A stretch of 45,003 nt of DNA from Parasporobacterium sp. (lineage in GTDB: Bacteria > Bacillota > Clostridia > Lachnospirales > Lachnospiraceae). How positions within the stretch are numbered: position 1 is the stretch's first letter; each line of letters starts with the position of its first letter. A model generated the notes under the pieces. That model searched no databases and was not told the origin of the DNA. It was given only the letters and a program-made list of their open reading frames with translations. The stretch is from positions 23,887 to 68,889 of the forward strand of contig JABUTA010000003.1 of NCBI GenBank assembly GCA_021443845.1. Direction: 5' to 3'. Below are positions 1 to 9,234 of the stretch, piece after piece. The position numbers and the translations under genes are program-made.

Positions 1-660
1 GGCAACTGCTGCAAGGACTGTGCTTCAAAGCTTTCCCCCTGGTTCAGTGAACGCCGCCACAGTACGATTGAATCCATTAAGGAACAGCTTGCTTACAGAG
101 AAGCCAATAAGGCTGAGGTAGAATCATTTAACGTGACCAGGACCATCGGTACAGGTACCAGAGTCCTCATTGATGAGAACCAGAAGAAATTCATAATAAC
201 ATCATCCAAAAAATGGCGTGATGAGAACCCTGATGTACTGTCCTTCTCATCCGTTACAGGATGCGATACCTTCATCGACGAAAACAAGAGTGAGATCATG
301 AACAAGGACAAGGATGGCAATTCCGTAAGCTTCCGTCCTCCACATTTCAGATACACCTACATTTTCTTCGTAACCATACATGTGAACAATCCTTATTTCG
401 ACGACATAAAATTCAGGCTCAACTCCTTCTCGGTAGACGAGGAGGCTGTAGGTCCTCTCCTCCGTCACGGAAGCGAATACGAAGGATACGCTGCTTCATT
501 AGAGGAGATCAAGAGCATCTTTACAGATATCCGTGAGGATACCAGAGCAGCTTCTGAAGCTGCCGCCGCTCCGAAGGTTCCCGTAAAATGCCCAGCATGC
601 GGTGCCACAACACTGCCTGATGCAAGAGGCTGCTGTGAATTCTGCGGATCTGCACTGTAA
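1..660 (+). CDS. DUF4428-like / C-terminal zinc-ribbon protein, 5' truncated by window edge
   Basis: Frame 1 is open from base 1 (GNCCKDCASKLSPWFSERR...) and continues into ORF 133..660; C-terminal CPACGATTLPDARGCCEFCGSAL zinc ribbon. Confidence 0.7.
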   Translation, partial: GNCCKDCASKLSPWFSERRHSTIESIKEQLAYREANKAEVESFNVTRTIGTGTRVLIDENQKKFIITSSKKWRDENPDVLSFSSVTGCDTFIDENKSEIMNKDKDGNSVSFRPPHFRYTYIFFVTIHVNNPYFDDIKFRLNSFSVDEEAVGPLLRHGSEYEGYAASLEEIKSIFTDIREDTRAASEAAAAPKVPVKCPACGATTLPDARGCCEFCGSAL

Positions 661-783
661 AATGAAACAATAAATTATCACCGGAGGCTCCCCCCGAAAT
701 GTGCTTCCAGTGTAAATATCGGCAACTGATCAACATGTATTGTATCTGTGCTGCCTTTCACCGGCAGCGGAAAAGGGAAAACT

Positions 784-2247
784 ATGAAAATCGGTTTTGA
801 TAATAATAAGTATTTAAAACTTCAGTCAGAACACATCAAGGAGAGGATCTCCAAATTTGACAACAAGCTTTACATGGAATTCGGCGGAAAGCTGTTAGAC
901 GACATGCATGCTTCCCGTGTACTCCCGGGCTTTCACAGTGACAGTAAGCTGCAGATGCTCCTGCAGTTTGCAGATCAGGTGGAAATGGTAATGGTAGTAA
1001 GTGCCGAGGACATCGAGCACAGCAAGATCCGTGAGGACCTGGGCATTACCTATGATCTGGATGTTCTCAGGCTTATCGAAGAGTACAGGGCCAGAGGCTT
1101 ATATGTGAGCAGCGTGGTTATTACCAAGTATTCTGATTCCAGAAGCGTGCGCCATTTTGAAGAAAAGCTTGCATCAAAGGATCTCAGGGTATATCACCAC
1201 TACTACATCCAGGGTTACCCCAACAATGTTGCAGTGGTTATCAGTGAAGACGGTTACGGCAAGAATGATTTTGTCGAGACCACCCGTCCTCTCATCGTTG
1301 TAACTGCGCCGGGCCCCGGCTCAGGCAAGATGAGCGTATGCCTGTCACAGCTTTACCATGAGCACAAGCACGGAGTTAATGCAGGCTATGCCAAGTTCGA
1401 GACATTCCCTATCTGGAATCTCCCTCTGGACCATCCTGTCAACCTTGCATATGAAGCAGCAACAGCCGATCTTAATGACATCAACATGATCGACCCGTAT
1501 CATCTGAAATCCTACGGGGTTACAACAGTCAACTATAACCGTGATGTGGAGATCTTCCCGGTCCTCAAATCAATGTTCGAGGAAATCTGCGGCATCAGCC
1601 CATATAACAGCCCCACCGACATGGGTGTTAATATGGCCGGCAACTGTATATGCGATGATGATGCATGCCGCTATGCCGCAAGACAGGAAATCATCCGCCG
1701 TTACTTCAAGGCAATAGCAGGTGTAGCTGACGAAACCAAGACCATAGATGAAGTTAACAAGATCATGGTCATAATGAAAGAAGCCGGCATTACGGTAAAT
1801 GACAGGAAAGTTGTGGCTGCTGCACAGGAAAGGGCAAAGGAAACCGATGACGTAAGCTCTGCAATAGAACTGGATGACGGAACCATCATCACCGGCAAGA
1901 CCTCTGAGCTTTTAGGGCCATCTGCTGCCTGCCTTCTGAAGGCCATCAGACATCTGGCAGGCATCCCCAAGGAAGCACTTCTTCTGTCACCTGCTTCCAT
2001 CGACCCTATCCAGAAGCTCAAGATCAAATACCTGGGCAGCAAGAATCCACGTCTTCACCCGGAAGAGGTTCTTATCGCCCTTTCCACGGCGTCTGCTCTG
2101 GATATGCAGGCAGCCCTGGCACTGGACCAGCTCCACAAGCTCAACGGATGCGCATTCCATACCACAGCAGCCCTTAATGCAGCCGACTGCAGGACACTTA
2201 AGAGACTGGGTCTTGACATTACATACGAACCAAAGAAAATATCATAA
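784..2247 (+). CDS. DUF1846 family protein
   Basis: MKIGFDNNKYLKLQSEHIKERISKFDNKLYMEFGGKLLDDMHASRVLPGF start is characteristic of DUF1846. The internal ATG at 784 is preferred over 748 because it gives the family-typical N-terminus. Confidence 0.88.
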   Translation: MKIGFDNNKYLKLQSEHIKERISKFDNKLYMEFGGKLLDDMHASRVLPGFHSDSKLQMLLQFADQVEMVMVVSAEDIEHSKIREDLGITYDLDVLRLIEEYRARGLYVSSVVITKYSDSRSVRHFEEKLASKDLRVYHHYYIQGYPNNVAVVISEDGYGKNDFVETTRPLIVVTAPGPGSGKMSVCLSQLYHEHKHGVNAGYAKFETFPIWNLPLDHPVNLAYEAATADLNDINMIDPYHLKSYGVTTVNYNRDVEIFPVLKSMFEEICGISPYNSPTDMGVNMAGNCICDDDACRYAARQEIIRRYFKAIAGVADETKTIDEVNKIMVIMKEAGITVNDRKVVAAAQERAKETDDVSSAIELDDGTIITGKTSELLGPSAACLLKAIRHLAGIPKEALLLSPASIDPIQKLKIKYLGSKNPRLHPEEVLIALSTASALDMQAALALDQLHKLNGCAFHTTAALNAADCRTLKRLGLDITYEPKKIS

Positions 2248-2276
2248 ATGCTTCAGGATCAATCCGTAAAAATTCA

Positions 2277-2312
2277 CCCGGGCTGAATATGTTTTCAGCT
2301 CGGGTATTTTAT
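2277..2312 (+). terminator. Rho-independent terminator after the DUF1846 gene
   Basis: cccgggctga-atatgtttt-cagctcggg followed by tatttta. Confidence 0.65.
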
Positions 2313-2478
2313 TACGGGTGCAGCTTTTTACATATAAGTTTTCAAACTGTCAATGAATTTCTATGTAATTTTTCAAAAAAGATGATGGTCTGCCGGAAGG
2401 ATTGCCTTTTCTTTACATCATATAATGATTACTATAGAATACAGAAAATGCATTTATAAGGGGTCAGCGTTTAAAACC

Positions 2479-4560
2479 ATGAAAAAATTACTGGAAAGAT
2501 TCAGAATTTACAGAATAAAGAAACCCAATATCGTAATTCTGCTTGTAATTTTATTATTTAACATCTGCTGGTTTTTCTTTTCAGCAGCGCTCATATCGGC
2601 AATGGCGCCCTCAAGCCTTGCACACCGGGGCTTCTGGGATTCTGTTTATTATACAATCACCATGATACTGGACGCAGGATGCATCGAGTACGTTATTGCG
2701 GATATCGGAGCCGTAAGCGTAGGCCTGATCATTTTCTGTGTCATAGTTGTAATCGTCGGCATGATTACGTTTTCCGGAGCTGTCATCGGTTACGTCACCA
2801 ACTACATTTCGGGATTTATCGAGAACGCGGATTCGGGCAACACTCCCATTAAAATTTCCGGGCACATTGTAATCCTGAACTGGAACGACAGGGCAGCTGA
2901 AATCATTAACGAGCTTCTGTTCAAAGGCCGGAAAGAGCGGATTATCGTTCTGGCAAATGCTGACAAAAAACTTATTGAACAGGAAATATATGACCGGGTT
3001 TCGGACACCGTAAGCAAGGAAAATGCAGTCGTAAAACTCAAGGCCCGGCAAATGAGCCCCGGTGAAGGAAGAAAATATATAAAAGAACATACCCTGAAGA
3101 ACCGATTGGATATTATTGTCCGTGAAGGTGATTCATGTTCAACGAAACAGCTTCAGGATATTTCGTTAAAATCTGCCAGGATGGTCATTATCCTTGAAAA
3201 CGATATCCGGGATTCGGCAGATAACGGATCCGGGGAAGATAAAGGAAACTCAAATACAATCAAAGCCCTGATTCAGGTTGCGGATTTTACGGCCCAGGAG
3301 GGCTCAGCCGAAGATCAGCACATTGTTGTTGAAACAGGAGATGACTGGACTCTTGAATTAGTTAATAAGATCATCCGGCACAAGGAAAAATCAGGAAAGT
3401 GCAATATATTACCTATTACTGTTAATCATATGCTGGGGCTGCTTCTTGCACAGTTCTGCATCATGCCGGAACTTAACAAAGTGTATTATAAATTGTATTC
3501 CAATAAAGGAGCCGGGATTTTTGCCAGACCTTATGCAGGTCAATCTGACATTGATACTGAACCGGGCAGATACATATCCGTTCATGATCATGCTATTCCG
3601 ATCACGGTGATGGATACCGGAACCGGTTCGTATGCATATTATGTTGCGGACAGGGCGTCGGATGCAGATATTATTTCTGAACCGTCAGAGTGTAATTACA
3701 GCATAAAATATAATAATAAATTCTGGTTAAGACAGCGGAATATACTCATATTGGGTCATAACAGCCGTATGGAAGAAATTATGAACGGATTTTATTTCTT
3801 CAGAGAAGAATGGAATGGTAATCCATACGAAGATAATCCGGAAGATATTCTGAATATCATGGTAATTGACGACGAAAAGAGTCTTGCTGAGCATAATTAT
3901 TATAAAGAATATCCATATGTGAACAGGGTAATCTCTACGGGTCTTTATAACGATAAACTGATTCATGACTCAATAACTGAATTTGTCAGTCTGAATGCAG
4001 ATAATACCACCGTACTCATTCTTTCTGATGATCTGGCAAAACCCGAAGATATTGATGCCCAGGCACTTACCTGTCTGGTCTATATTCAGGAAATTCTTGA
4101 AGAAAAACAAGATGAAAATCCGGAATTCGACGCCGGAAAAATTGATGTGATCGTTGAAATTCTTAATCCTAAGAACTACGACGTTGCAAATAACTACAGC
4201 AGAAACAATGTTGTTATCAGCAACCGGTATGCAAGCAAAATGACGACACAGATATGCGAGAAGGGAGGGCTTTTCGATCTGTTCAGATACCTTATGACAT
4301 TTGGAGGAGAAAACGCTGAAGAGTACGACAGCAAGGAACTCTACATCAAAGATGTAAAGGACTTCTTCCTGGAAACTCCGGCGCCGTGCACCGCCAAGGA
4401 ACTTATTACAGCGGTTTACAATGCATCCCCGTCTGAAAACAAGCAGATCGTTATCGGAAGCGTTTGCGATAATAAGATAAAAATATTTGCAGGAAATCAA
4501 AGAGAGATAAAAGTTGAATTAACAGAAAATGATAAGCTGATCATATTCTGTGCGCATTAG
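2479..4560 (+). CDS. CASTOR/POLLUX-type ion channel protein (N-terminal TM helices plus RCK/TrkA-N-like domains)
   Basis: Two N-terminal TM segments flanking a pore-like loop (FWDSVYYTITMILDAG), then GHIVILNWNDRAAEIINELL and a second NILILGHNSRMEEIMNGF nucleotide-binding-like segment. Start MKKLLERFRIYRIKKPN chosen over upstream 2425. Confidence 0.75.
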   Translation: MKKLLERFRIYRIKKPNIVILLVILLFNICWFFFSAALISAMAPSSLAHRGFWDSVYYTITMILDAGCIEYVIADIGAVSVGLIIFCVIVVIVGMITFSGAVIGYVTNYISGFIENADSGNTPIKISGHIVILNWNDRAAEIINELLFKGRKERIIVLANADKKLIEQEIYDRVSDTVSKENAVVKLKARQMSPGEGRKYIKEHTLKNRLDIIVREGDSCSTKQLQDISLKSARMVIILENDIRDSADNGSGEDKGNSNTIKALIQVADFTAQEGSAEDQHIVVETGDDWTLELVNKIIRHKEKSGKCNILPITVNHMLGLLLAQFCIMPELNKVYYKLYSNKGAGIFARPYAGQSDIDTEPGRYISVHDHAIPITVMDTGTGSYAYYVADRASDADIISEPSECNYSIKYNNKFWLRQRNILILGHNSRMEEIMNGFYFFREEWNGNPYEDNPEDILNIMVIDDEKSLAEHNYYKEYPYVNRVISTGLYNDKLIHDSITEFVSLNADNTTVLILSDDLAKPEDIDAQALTCLVYIQEILEEKQDENPEFDAGKIDVIVEILNPKNYDVANNYSRNNVVISNRYASKMTTQICEKGGLFDLFRYLMTFGGENAEEYDSKELYIKDVKDFFLETPAPCTAKELITAVYNASPSENKQIVIGSVCDNKIKIFAGNQREIKVELTENDKLIIFCAH

Positions 4561-4596
4561 TGCAACTGATCTTCCTCAATCACCTGAATTTCAATG

Positions 4597-4627
4597 AAGA
4601 CGGCGCCGGAATCGGCGCCGTCTTTTT
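4597..4627 (+). terminator. Rho-independent terminator after the channel gene
   Basis: gacggcgccg-gaat-cggcgccgtc-tttttgg; 10-bp GC-rich stem plus T-run. Confidence 0.85.
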
Positions 4628-4683
4628 GGATGATAATCGTTTTGTCCGTTATTTCTTTTAATCTTTTCTTACCGGCAGATGAC

Positions 4684-5943
4684 CTAATAGTTTCTTACCG
4701 GCAGATGATAGCGGTATTCCCTGCCGCGTTCATATTTGATGCCCAATTCATCCAGCAGACTGAGATAAGCATCCAGATACTCGGTTCCTTCGAAGCCAAA
4801 GCTGAAAGCGAGACAGAAAGAGTTCCCCCATGCAATCATCTCAAGCAGAATGCTGTCGTAACCGCTGTGGAACAGACACATCGATTTGACGTACTTCTTA
4901 ACGTCACCGAAGTCGCATTGTCCAATGTAAGATAAAATCGGATACGTCACGCTCATCTGAATGCCGTTTCCATACAGCGCTCTCTTTTCCTCCAGGGTCT
5001 CCAGTGCCAGCGCCTGTCTGCAGAGTTTCTGGTCTGCTTTGAATTTTTTAATGAGCTGATCCGGGTCCGCCTGGGAAATAATCTGTCCCCTCATGGCAGT
5101 CAGCTGTGAGGACAGAGGCATATTCTTCATTTTATTGTGATAAAGCAAAGGGAACATGGCATATGCATTCTGATGGGTTCCCGGCAGATCGATTGCTGCT
5201 CTGTAATCTGCCGGCATAATGCACGCGATATGTTCCTCATGTTCAGGATGGACCTTATCAATGGCTTTTAGGAGCAGCAGCGTCGCCAGGGAAGCAGGAC
5301 TCGAGTCCCCTGATCTGCACACACTCATGAATGATTCCTGATCGGCTAAAACCGTATAGATTCTGCATATCCCTCGCTCACCCGTTCCGGATTCCGGAAC
5401 CTTGTACCAGGACTGGGGCAGACAAACGTCAGCTATCTCCGGGTCCGGAAATTCTTTTACGTAGGGGGACTCATATTCATCCGCTGCGATCGGTACTTCC
5501 ATGGTTTTCACGCCGGGACAGTTAATGTTATCGTCATATTTAAACTTGCAGTAGTAGTAAAGCACCGAGTAAAGCGGGTCCAGTCCTCCTCTGCCGTCAA
5601 GAAGCGCATGGTCATAATTAATGCGGATCTCGTCATCGAGATAAGTAAACGTGATCAGATGATAATTGGAAGCTTCTTCACCAAGAGGTGTATATTCTCC
5701 GTCATCCGTAACGACAAACGGTCTTTCGTTCGGAACCAGATATGACGTGCCATCGATAATTTCCGGTTTCACACAAAGGTATGGATATCTTTCCATAGCC
5801 GCTTCTACAGCCTTCCTGTAGACTTCACCGTCAACCTTTTCCGTCATGTGAAAATTTATGCTCAATAATCCATACGTCGTTCCGGTAGCGTTATAAAAAA
5901 ACTTGTTTCCGCTGGTCGTTTTAATTTTCTGACATTTCTCCAT
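4684..5943 (-). CDS. Condensation-domain / alcohol acetyltransferase-like protein
   Basis: HALLDGRGG resembles the HxxxDG acyltransferase/condensation motif. Start MEKCQKIK at 5943 preferred: GAGGAAAA Shine-Dalgarno precedes it, while the upstream Met at 5985 overlaps a TATAAT box. Confidence 0.6.
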   Translation of the reverse strand: MEKCQKIKTTSGNKFFYNATGTTYGLLSINFHMTEKVDGEVYRKAVEAAMERYPYLCVKPEIIDGTSYLVPNERPFVVTDDGEYTPLGEEASNYHLITFTYLDDEIRINYDHALLDGRGGLDPLYSVLYYYCKFKYDDNINCPGVKTMEVPIAADEYESPYVKEFPDPEIADVCLPQSWYKVPESGTGERGICRIYTVLADQESFMSVCRSGDSSPASLATLLLLKAIDKVHPEHEEHIACIMPADYRAAIDLPGTHQNAYAMFPLLYHNKMKNMPLSSQLTAMRGQIISQADPDQLIKKFKADQKLCRQALALETLEEKRALYGNGIQMSVTYPILSYIGQCDFGDVKKYVKSMCLFHSGYDSILLEMIAWGNSFCLAFSFGFEGTEYLDAYLSLLDELGIKYERGREYRYHLPVRNY

Positions 5944-5987
5944 TTGGTTTTCCTCACAAAAATGCTTGATATTTTTCTGTTTCACAT

Positions 5988-6017
5988 ATTATAGCAAGAA
6001 AATCTAAAAGTTTCCAA
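5988..6017 (-). promoter_or_regulatory. Putative sigma70 promoter for the condensation-like gene
   Basis: Minus strand TTGGAA (6017-6012), N18, TATAAT (5993-5988). Confidence 0.45.
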
Positions 6018-6114
6018 AATTTTATTTCAGCTATTCCGTCCTCTGGGGCGGCGGTTGCCCCTCTTTGCGGAGGACTTTGTGTTCCTCCGACTTAACGGAA
6101 GGAGGTGATGCCGT

Positions 6115-6207
6115 ATGATCAATGATCTGATTGCTGTATTAGGCTTGGTTTTAACCAGCTTTGCATTGGGTTACACCATCTGCAGAGATAAAAACGCAAA
6201 AAAATAA
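6115..6207 (+). CDS. Small hydrophobic peptide MINDLIAVLGLVLTSFALGYTICRDKNAKK, candidate type I toxin / holin-like toxin
   Basis: Strong SD (aaggaggtg) 7 nt upstream of ATG; 30 aa with one predicted TM helix and a basic C-terminus; too short for the supplied ORF track; stop codon lies inside a bidirectional terminator stem. Confidence 0.65.
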   Translation: MINDLIAVLGLVLTSFALGYTICRDKNAKK

Positions 6208-6240
6208 CCGCCACCCTCAGAATGTTGCGGTTATTTCTTT
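6198..6240. terminator. Bidirectional rho-independent terminator overlapping the stop codon of the small peptide gene
   Basis: aaataaccgc (6202-6211) pairs with gcggttattt (6227-6236); seven Ts on the minus strand (complement of 6198-6204), T-rich tttcttt on the plus strand. Confidence 0.8.
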
Positions 6241-6282
6241 AACCATATAGTTTTAGGGCAATCGTCTACGGTAGTCCTTTTC
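6200..6282 (-). ncRNA. Candidate cis-encoded antisense RNA (antitoxin RNA) convergent with the small peptide mRNA
   Basis: Minus-strand promoter TTTACA (6317-6312)-N17-TGATAT (6294-6289) with TGC extended -10; transcript would run about 85-90 nt into the terminator at 6198-6236. Confidence 0.4.
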
Positions 6283-6406
6283 GATTGGATATCAGCACAG
6301 TTTGCGGACATTGTAAAGGAACTCTGGTTTTCCTGTTCCGGGAAACAGACCGCCTCCCTGACAAAAGCTATGATTGCCCTTCAGGGGCATCGGACTGGGT
6401 CATTCA

Positions 6407-7378
6407 TTATTTTTCCGGTGCCGGTGTGGGAGCACATATCTCTGTATAATATGCCTTGCGTTTTTTGAATTCCTCATCCTTTGCCAGTCCCATAAGTCTC
6501 ATTTCATTATGGAGAACATCATCTCCGTGAAGTCCCTTGCCTGACATGATATCGTGAGCCTTGTACTCGTTTGCCGGGTCAAATACAAATCTTAACTTAC
6601 CATCAACGGTCTTAAGTTCACCTTCAAGGCCGCAGAGCTCGCATGTAACCACACCTGTTTCAGGATCAACATGGAAATTGTTGCACTGGCAGTGAGGACA
6701 TGTGCCTTCTTTGCCCTTCCACAGCTTGATGTCATCTGAACCTATAACGTCCATGTCCTGATCCATGATGTACTTTGCAGCTTCAGCCAAATTCTTTCCT
6801 ATTTCCTGCATCCGTGCAATCTTGTCATCCTGCATGATAACGTCCTTGCTCCATGAGAAGAAATCATTGTCGATTATCTTCCAGCCCGGAGTCATTGCCA
6901 GCATGGCATGGTCTGTCTGTACACGAAGAGCCCAGTCAGAACCTCCGATACCTACGAATGATATGGGTTTCTGCTTGAAATATCTGGGGTTAAGGCCTTC
7001 CCTGCCTTCTGCCTTCAGCTTTTCATCAGCCATTTTCATAAGCCCGGTATCATGGCCCGGTCCCATTCTGTCAAGAACATTGTGGAAATATCCTGATGCT
7101 CCGTTTTCAAATATGGGATCAACAATGAGGATACCGTCGGCCTCGATCATTTTTTCATAAAATGCCTTGAAATCGTCTTTTACCGAACACACCATTCCCT
7201 TGCCCATGGTAAGTCCTCTTGAGCATGCAACACATCCTGTGCATGGTCTGAGATCCCAGTCAAATGCATGGATGAATTCAATCTCAGCACCGGCATTCTT
7301 GCATGCCTCAAGACCTACACGGCACATGGTATCATTGTTGCCGTTCTTTGTTCCGAATGAAATACCCAGAATCTTCAT
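6407..7378 (-). CDS. Flavodoxin-like NAD(P)H-dependent FMN reductase (iron-sulfur flavoprotein-like) with C-terminal zinc-ribbon segment
   Basis: MKILGISFGTKNGNNDTMCRVGLEACKNAGAEIEFI, CTGCVACSRG; C-terminal CPHCQCNNFHVDPETGVVTCELCG. Confidence 0.8.
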   Translation of the reverse strand: MKILGISFGTKNGNNDTMCRVGLEACKNAGAEIEFIHAFDWDLRPCTGCVACSRGLTMGKGMVCSVKDDFKAFYEKMIEADGILIVDPIFENGASGYFHNVLDRMGPGHDTGLMKMADEKLKAEGREGLNPRYFKQKPISFVGIGGSDWALRVQTDHAMLAMTPGWKIIDNDFFSWSKDVIMQDDKIARMQEIGKNLAEAAKYIMDQDMDVIGSDDIKLWKGKEGTCPHCQCNNFHVDPETGVVTCELCGLEGELKTVDGKLRFVFDPANEYKAHDIMSGKGLHGDDVLHNEMRLMGLAKDEEFKKRKAYYTEICAPTPAPEK

Positions 7379-7418
7379 AATGTTCTCTCCTTTTGTTTTT
7401 AAATTGCAGATTAATATT

Positions 7419-8963
7419 TTATTTAAAAGGGTTCTCTACTGCATAATCTTCCCATACAGGAATTTTTCCTGCTGCAGAGCAGTCTGCAGTATTGCTGAAT
7501 CCTCCTACTGTGACAACGTATCCGTCTCCGTCAACATACACTGTTCCGTCTGTGCCTACAACCTTTGCGTCTTCTATCTTTCCCTCAAGATAAAGGGTAC
7601 CGGTGATGACAGAATCAGCAGTAACCTCCCATTCCGATTCCTTATCAATATACATATTCATGATGCCGTCTCCGGAATATCCTCCGTTGTATGCATCATC
7701 ACAGATGACTGCGCCTTCAAATCCGCTGTCCTCCATCAGATAGAAATCCAGGTTCGAAATGGTGTCATACATTACATCATGCTCTATTTCCTGATCATAT
7801 GCAGAGAAAATGCATCTTGCGCCGTTTGCTCCTGCCTTGCCCCAGGTTCTGGAGCTTGAATTACCGGTCACCTGAAGGAAATATGTGGTATCCTCGCCAT
7901 AAACCACATCACAGTCCCTGAAGGTTATATAGCTGGCCGTGTTGGTATTGAGTATTACCGGCCCTGCATGGCAGATGAGCTTTCCGCCGATCATATCAAA
8001 CTCACTGGTTCCCACTTCAGAGTCACCGGACATGCTCTGGTAAACAATACAGTTCCATACTCTGTTATCGTTCACTTCCGATGCCTGCATATTGCCTTCC
8101 AGACTGCAGTCAAAGAGCCTTATGGTATTCTTGCCTTCTATGGCCATTGCTTCACTCCGGCCTGCGTACAGATACGCATTGTTTACGGATATATCCGCTG
8201 TGCAGTAAATAGCTCCCGTGCCGTTCTGAGAAACATATTTTCCGCCGTCAACTACCATCTTGCCGCCGCCCCGGTCTGACCTTATGGCAGCACTGGAACC
8301 GCCTGTGGTTTCCACATCCAGATTCCAGGCATATACCGTTCCGCCGCCTGCTGCATGTATTCCGCCGCAGCCTCCCTGTCCGGAATTTCTGACTGTTATA
8401 TCTGAAATATAGGCAATACCCTTATCGTATGCAAATACTCCTGTTCCGCCTGATGTTTCACTGGTAATCTCGCTGTCTCTGATGTACAGCTCGCCGTCTG
8501 ACACCAGGACAGTTGCACCTACACCGTAAAAGCTTGCCTGGTCTCCTCCGTTTCCCTCGCCTGAATTGAAGAAGCTGCATCCGTTAACATTGACTGATGC
8601 TCCGTTAAATACATGCATTACATTTTCCATGCCTGTTTCAGAAGAAAATGTTTCCCCGTCAAAGGATGCATCTTCTGTCACTTCGACAGCCGCATCATAT
8701 TTTTCCGGTTTCTGTCCTCCTCCTGAGCCTCCCGGAGGCATGCCCTGTGCCCCTTCAGAACCGCCGGATTCACCCGGCTGCTGATCGCCTGCCGACTCCC
8801 CGGTCTGCTGATCACCTGCTGATTCTCCCGGCTGCTGCTGTCCTTCTGTCCCTGCCGGCGGCTGCTGTCCCTGTTCCTGAGGCGGCACATCCCCTGCATA
8901 GGATGCCATTCCCAGCACAAGAACAGAACTTACGGCCAATGCAATAAGTCTGTAAAGTTTCAT
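7419..8963 (-). CDS. Secreted protein with low-complexity Gln/Gly/Pro-rich linker and right-handed beta-helix-like region
   Basis: Signal peptide MKLYRLIALAVSSVLVLGMASYAG; repeats GESAGDQQTGESAGDQQPGESGG; later G/N/D-rich short repeats (DGGKYVSQNGTGAIYCTADISVNNAYLYAGRSEAMAIEGKNTIRLFDCSLEGN) typical of a parallel beta-helix. Confidence 0.65.
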   Translation of the reverse strand: MKLYRLIALAVSSVLVLGMASYAGDVPPQEQGQQPPAGTEGQQQPGESAGDQQTGESAGDQQPGESGGSEGAQGMPPGGSGGGQKPEKYDAAVEVTEDASFDGETFSSETGMENVMHVFNGASVNVNGCSFFNSGEGNGGDQASFYGVGATVLVSDGELYIRDSEITSETSGGTGVFAYDKGIAYISDITVRNSGQGGCGGIHAAGGGTVYAWNLDVETTGGSSAAIRSDRGGGKMVVDGGKYVSQNGTGAIYCTADISVNNAYLYAGRSEAMAIEGKNTIRLFDCSLEGNMQASEVNDNRVWNCIVYQSMSGDSEVGTSEFDMIGGKLICHAGPVILNTNTASYITFRDCDVVYGEDTTYFLQVTGNSSSRTWGKAGANGARCIFSAYDQEIEHDVMYDTISNLDFYLMEDSGFEGAVICDDAYNGGYSGDGIMNMYIDKESEWEVTADSVITGTLYLEGKIEDAKVVGTDGTVYVDGDGYVVTVGGFSNTADCSAAGKIPVWEDYAVENPFK

Positions 8964-8991
8964 TATTATTTCCTCCGATCATCAATCACAA

Positions 8992-9008
8992 CAGTTCATT
9001 GTGAACTG
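8992..9008. promoter_or_regulatory. Inverted repeat CAGTTCA-TTG-TGAACTG in the divergent intergenic region
   Basis: Perfect 7-bp arms, about 30 bp upstream of the beta-helix protein start. Confidence 0.4.
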
Positions 9009-9216
9009 CTTCCTCAGATAATATATTGAAAACGATTGCTTTTAGTCAATACCTGATTGATGATTATTTGCCATGCGGATTATTCGGAGCAATAATTCCG
9101 GGACTTTTTGATAATCGGACATATCGCTATCAAAAAACTGTTGACAGTTTGGGCGTTATCTATATTGAACTGATCACATGCTGCTTTATTATCCTGCAAT
9201 ACAATTCCGTTTGTTT

Positions 9217-9234
9217 ATGTAGTTTATGCTACAT
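9217..9234. promoter_or_regulatory. Putative Crp/Fnr-family operator ATGTAG-tttatg-CTACAT upstream of the ferredoxin/flavoprotein operon
   Basis: Perfect 6-bp arms with N6; contains GTA-N8-TAC; centre 9225.5 is about 42 bp upstream of the TSS predicted from TACAAT at 9256-9261; near-identical to the site at 41350-41367. Confidence 0.65.

Noticed and set aside
2611-3090. Minus-strand ORFs antisense to the channel gene (also 3970-4500)
   Set aside because: Composition and lack of motifs indicate overlap with the real coding strand.
8678-8947. Overlapping ORFs and short direct repeats in the Gln/Gly/Pro-rich linker as a possible CRISPR or VNTR
   Set aside because: Repeats are short, imperfect and explained by the GESAGDQQ peptide repeats; no spacer structure.
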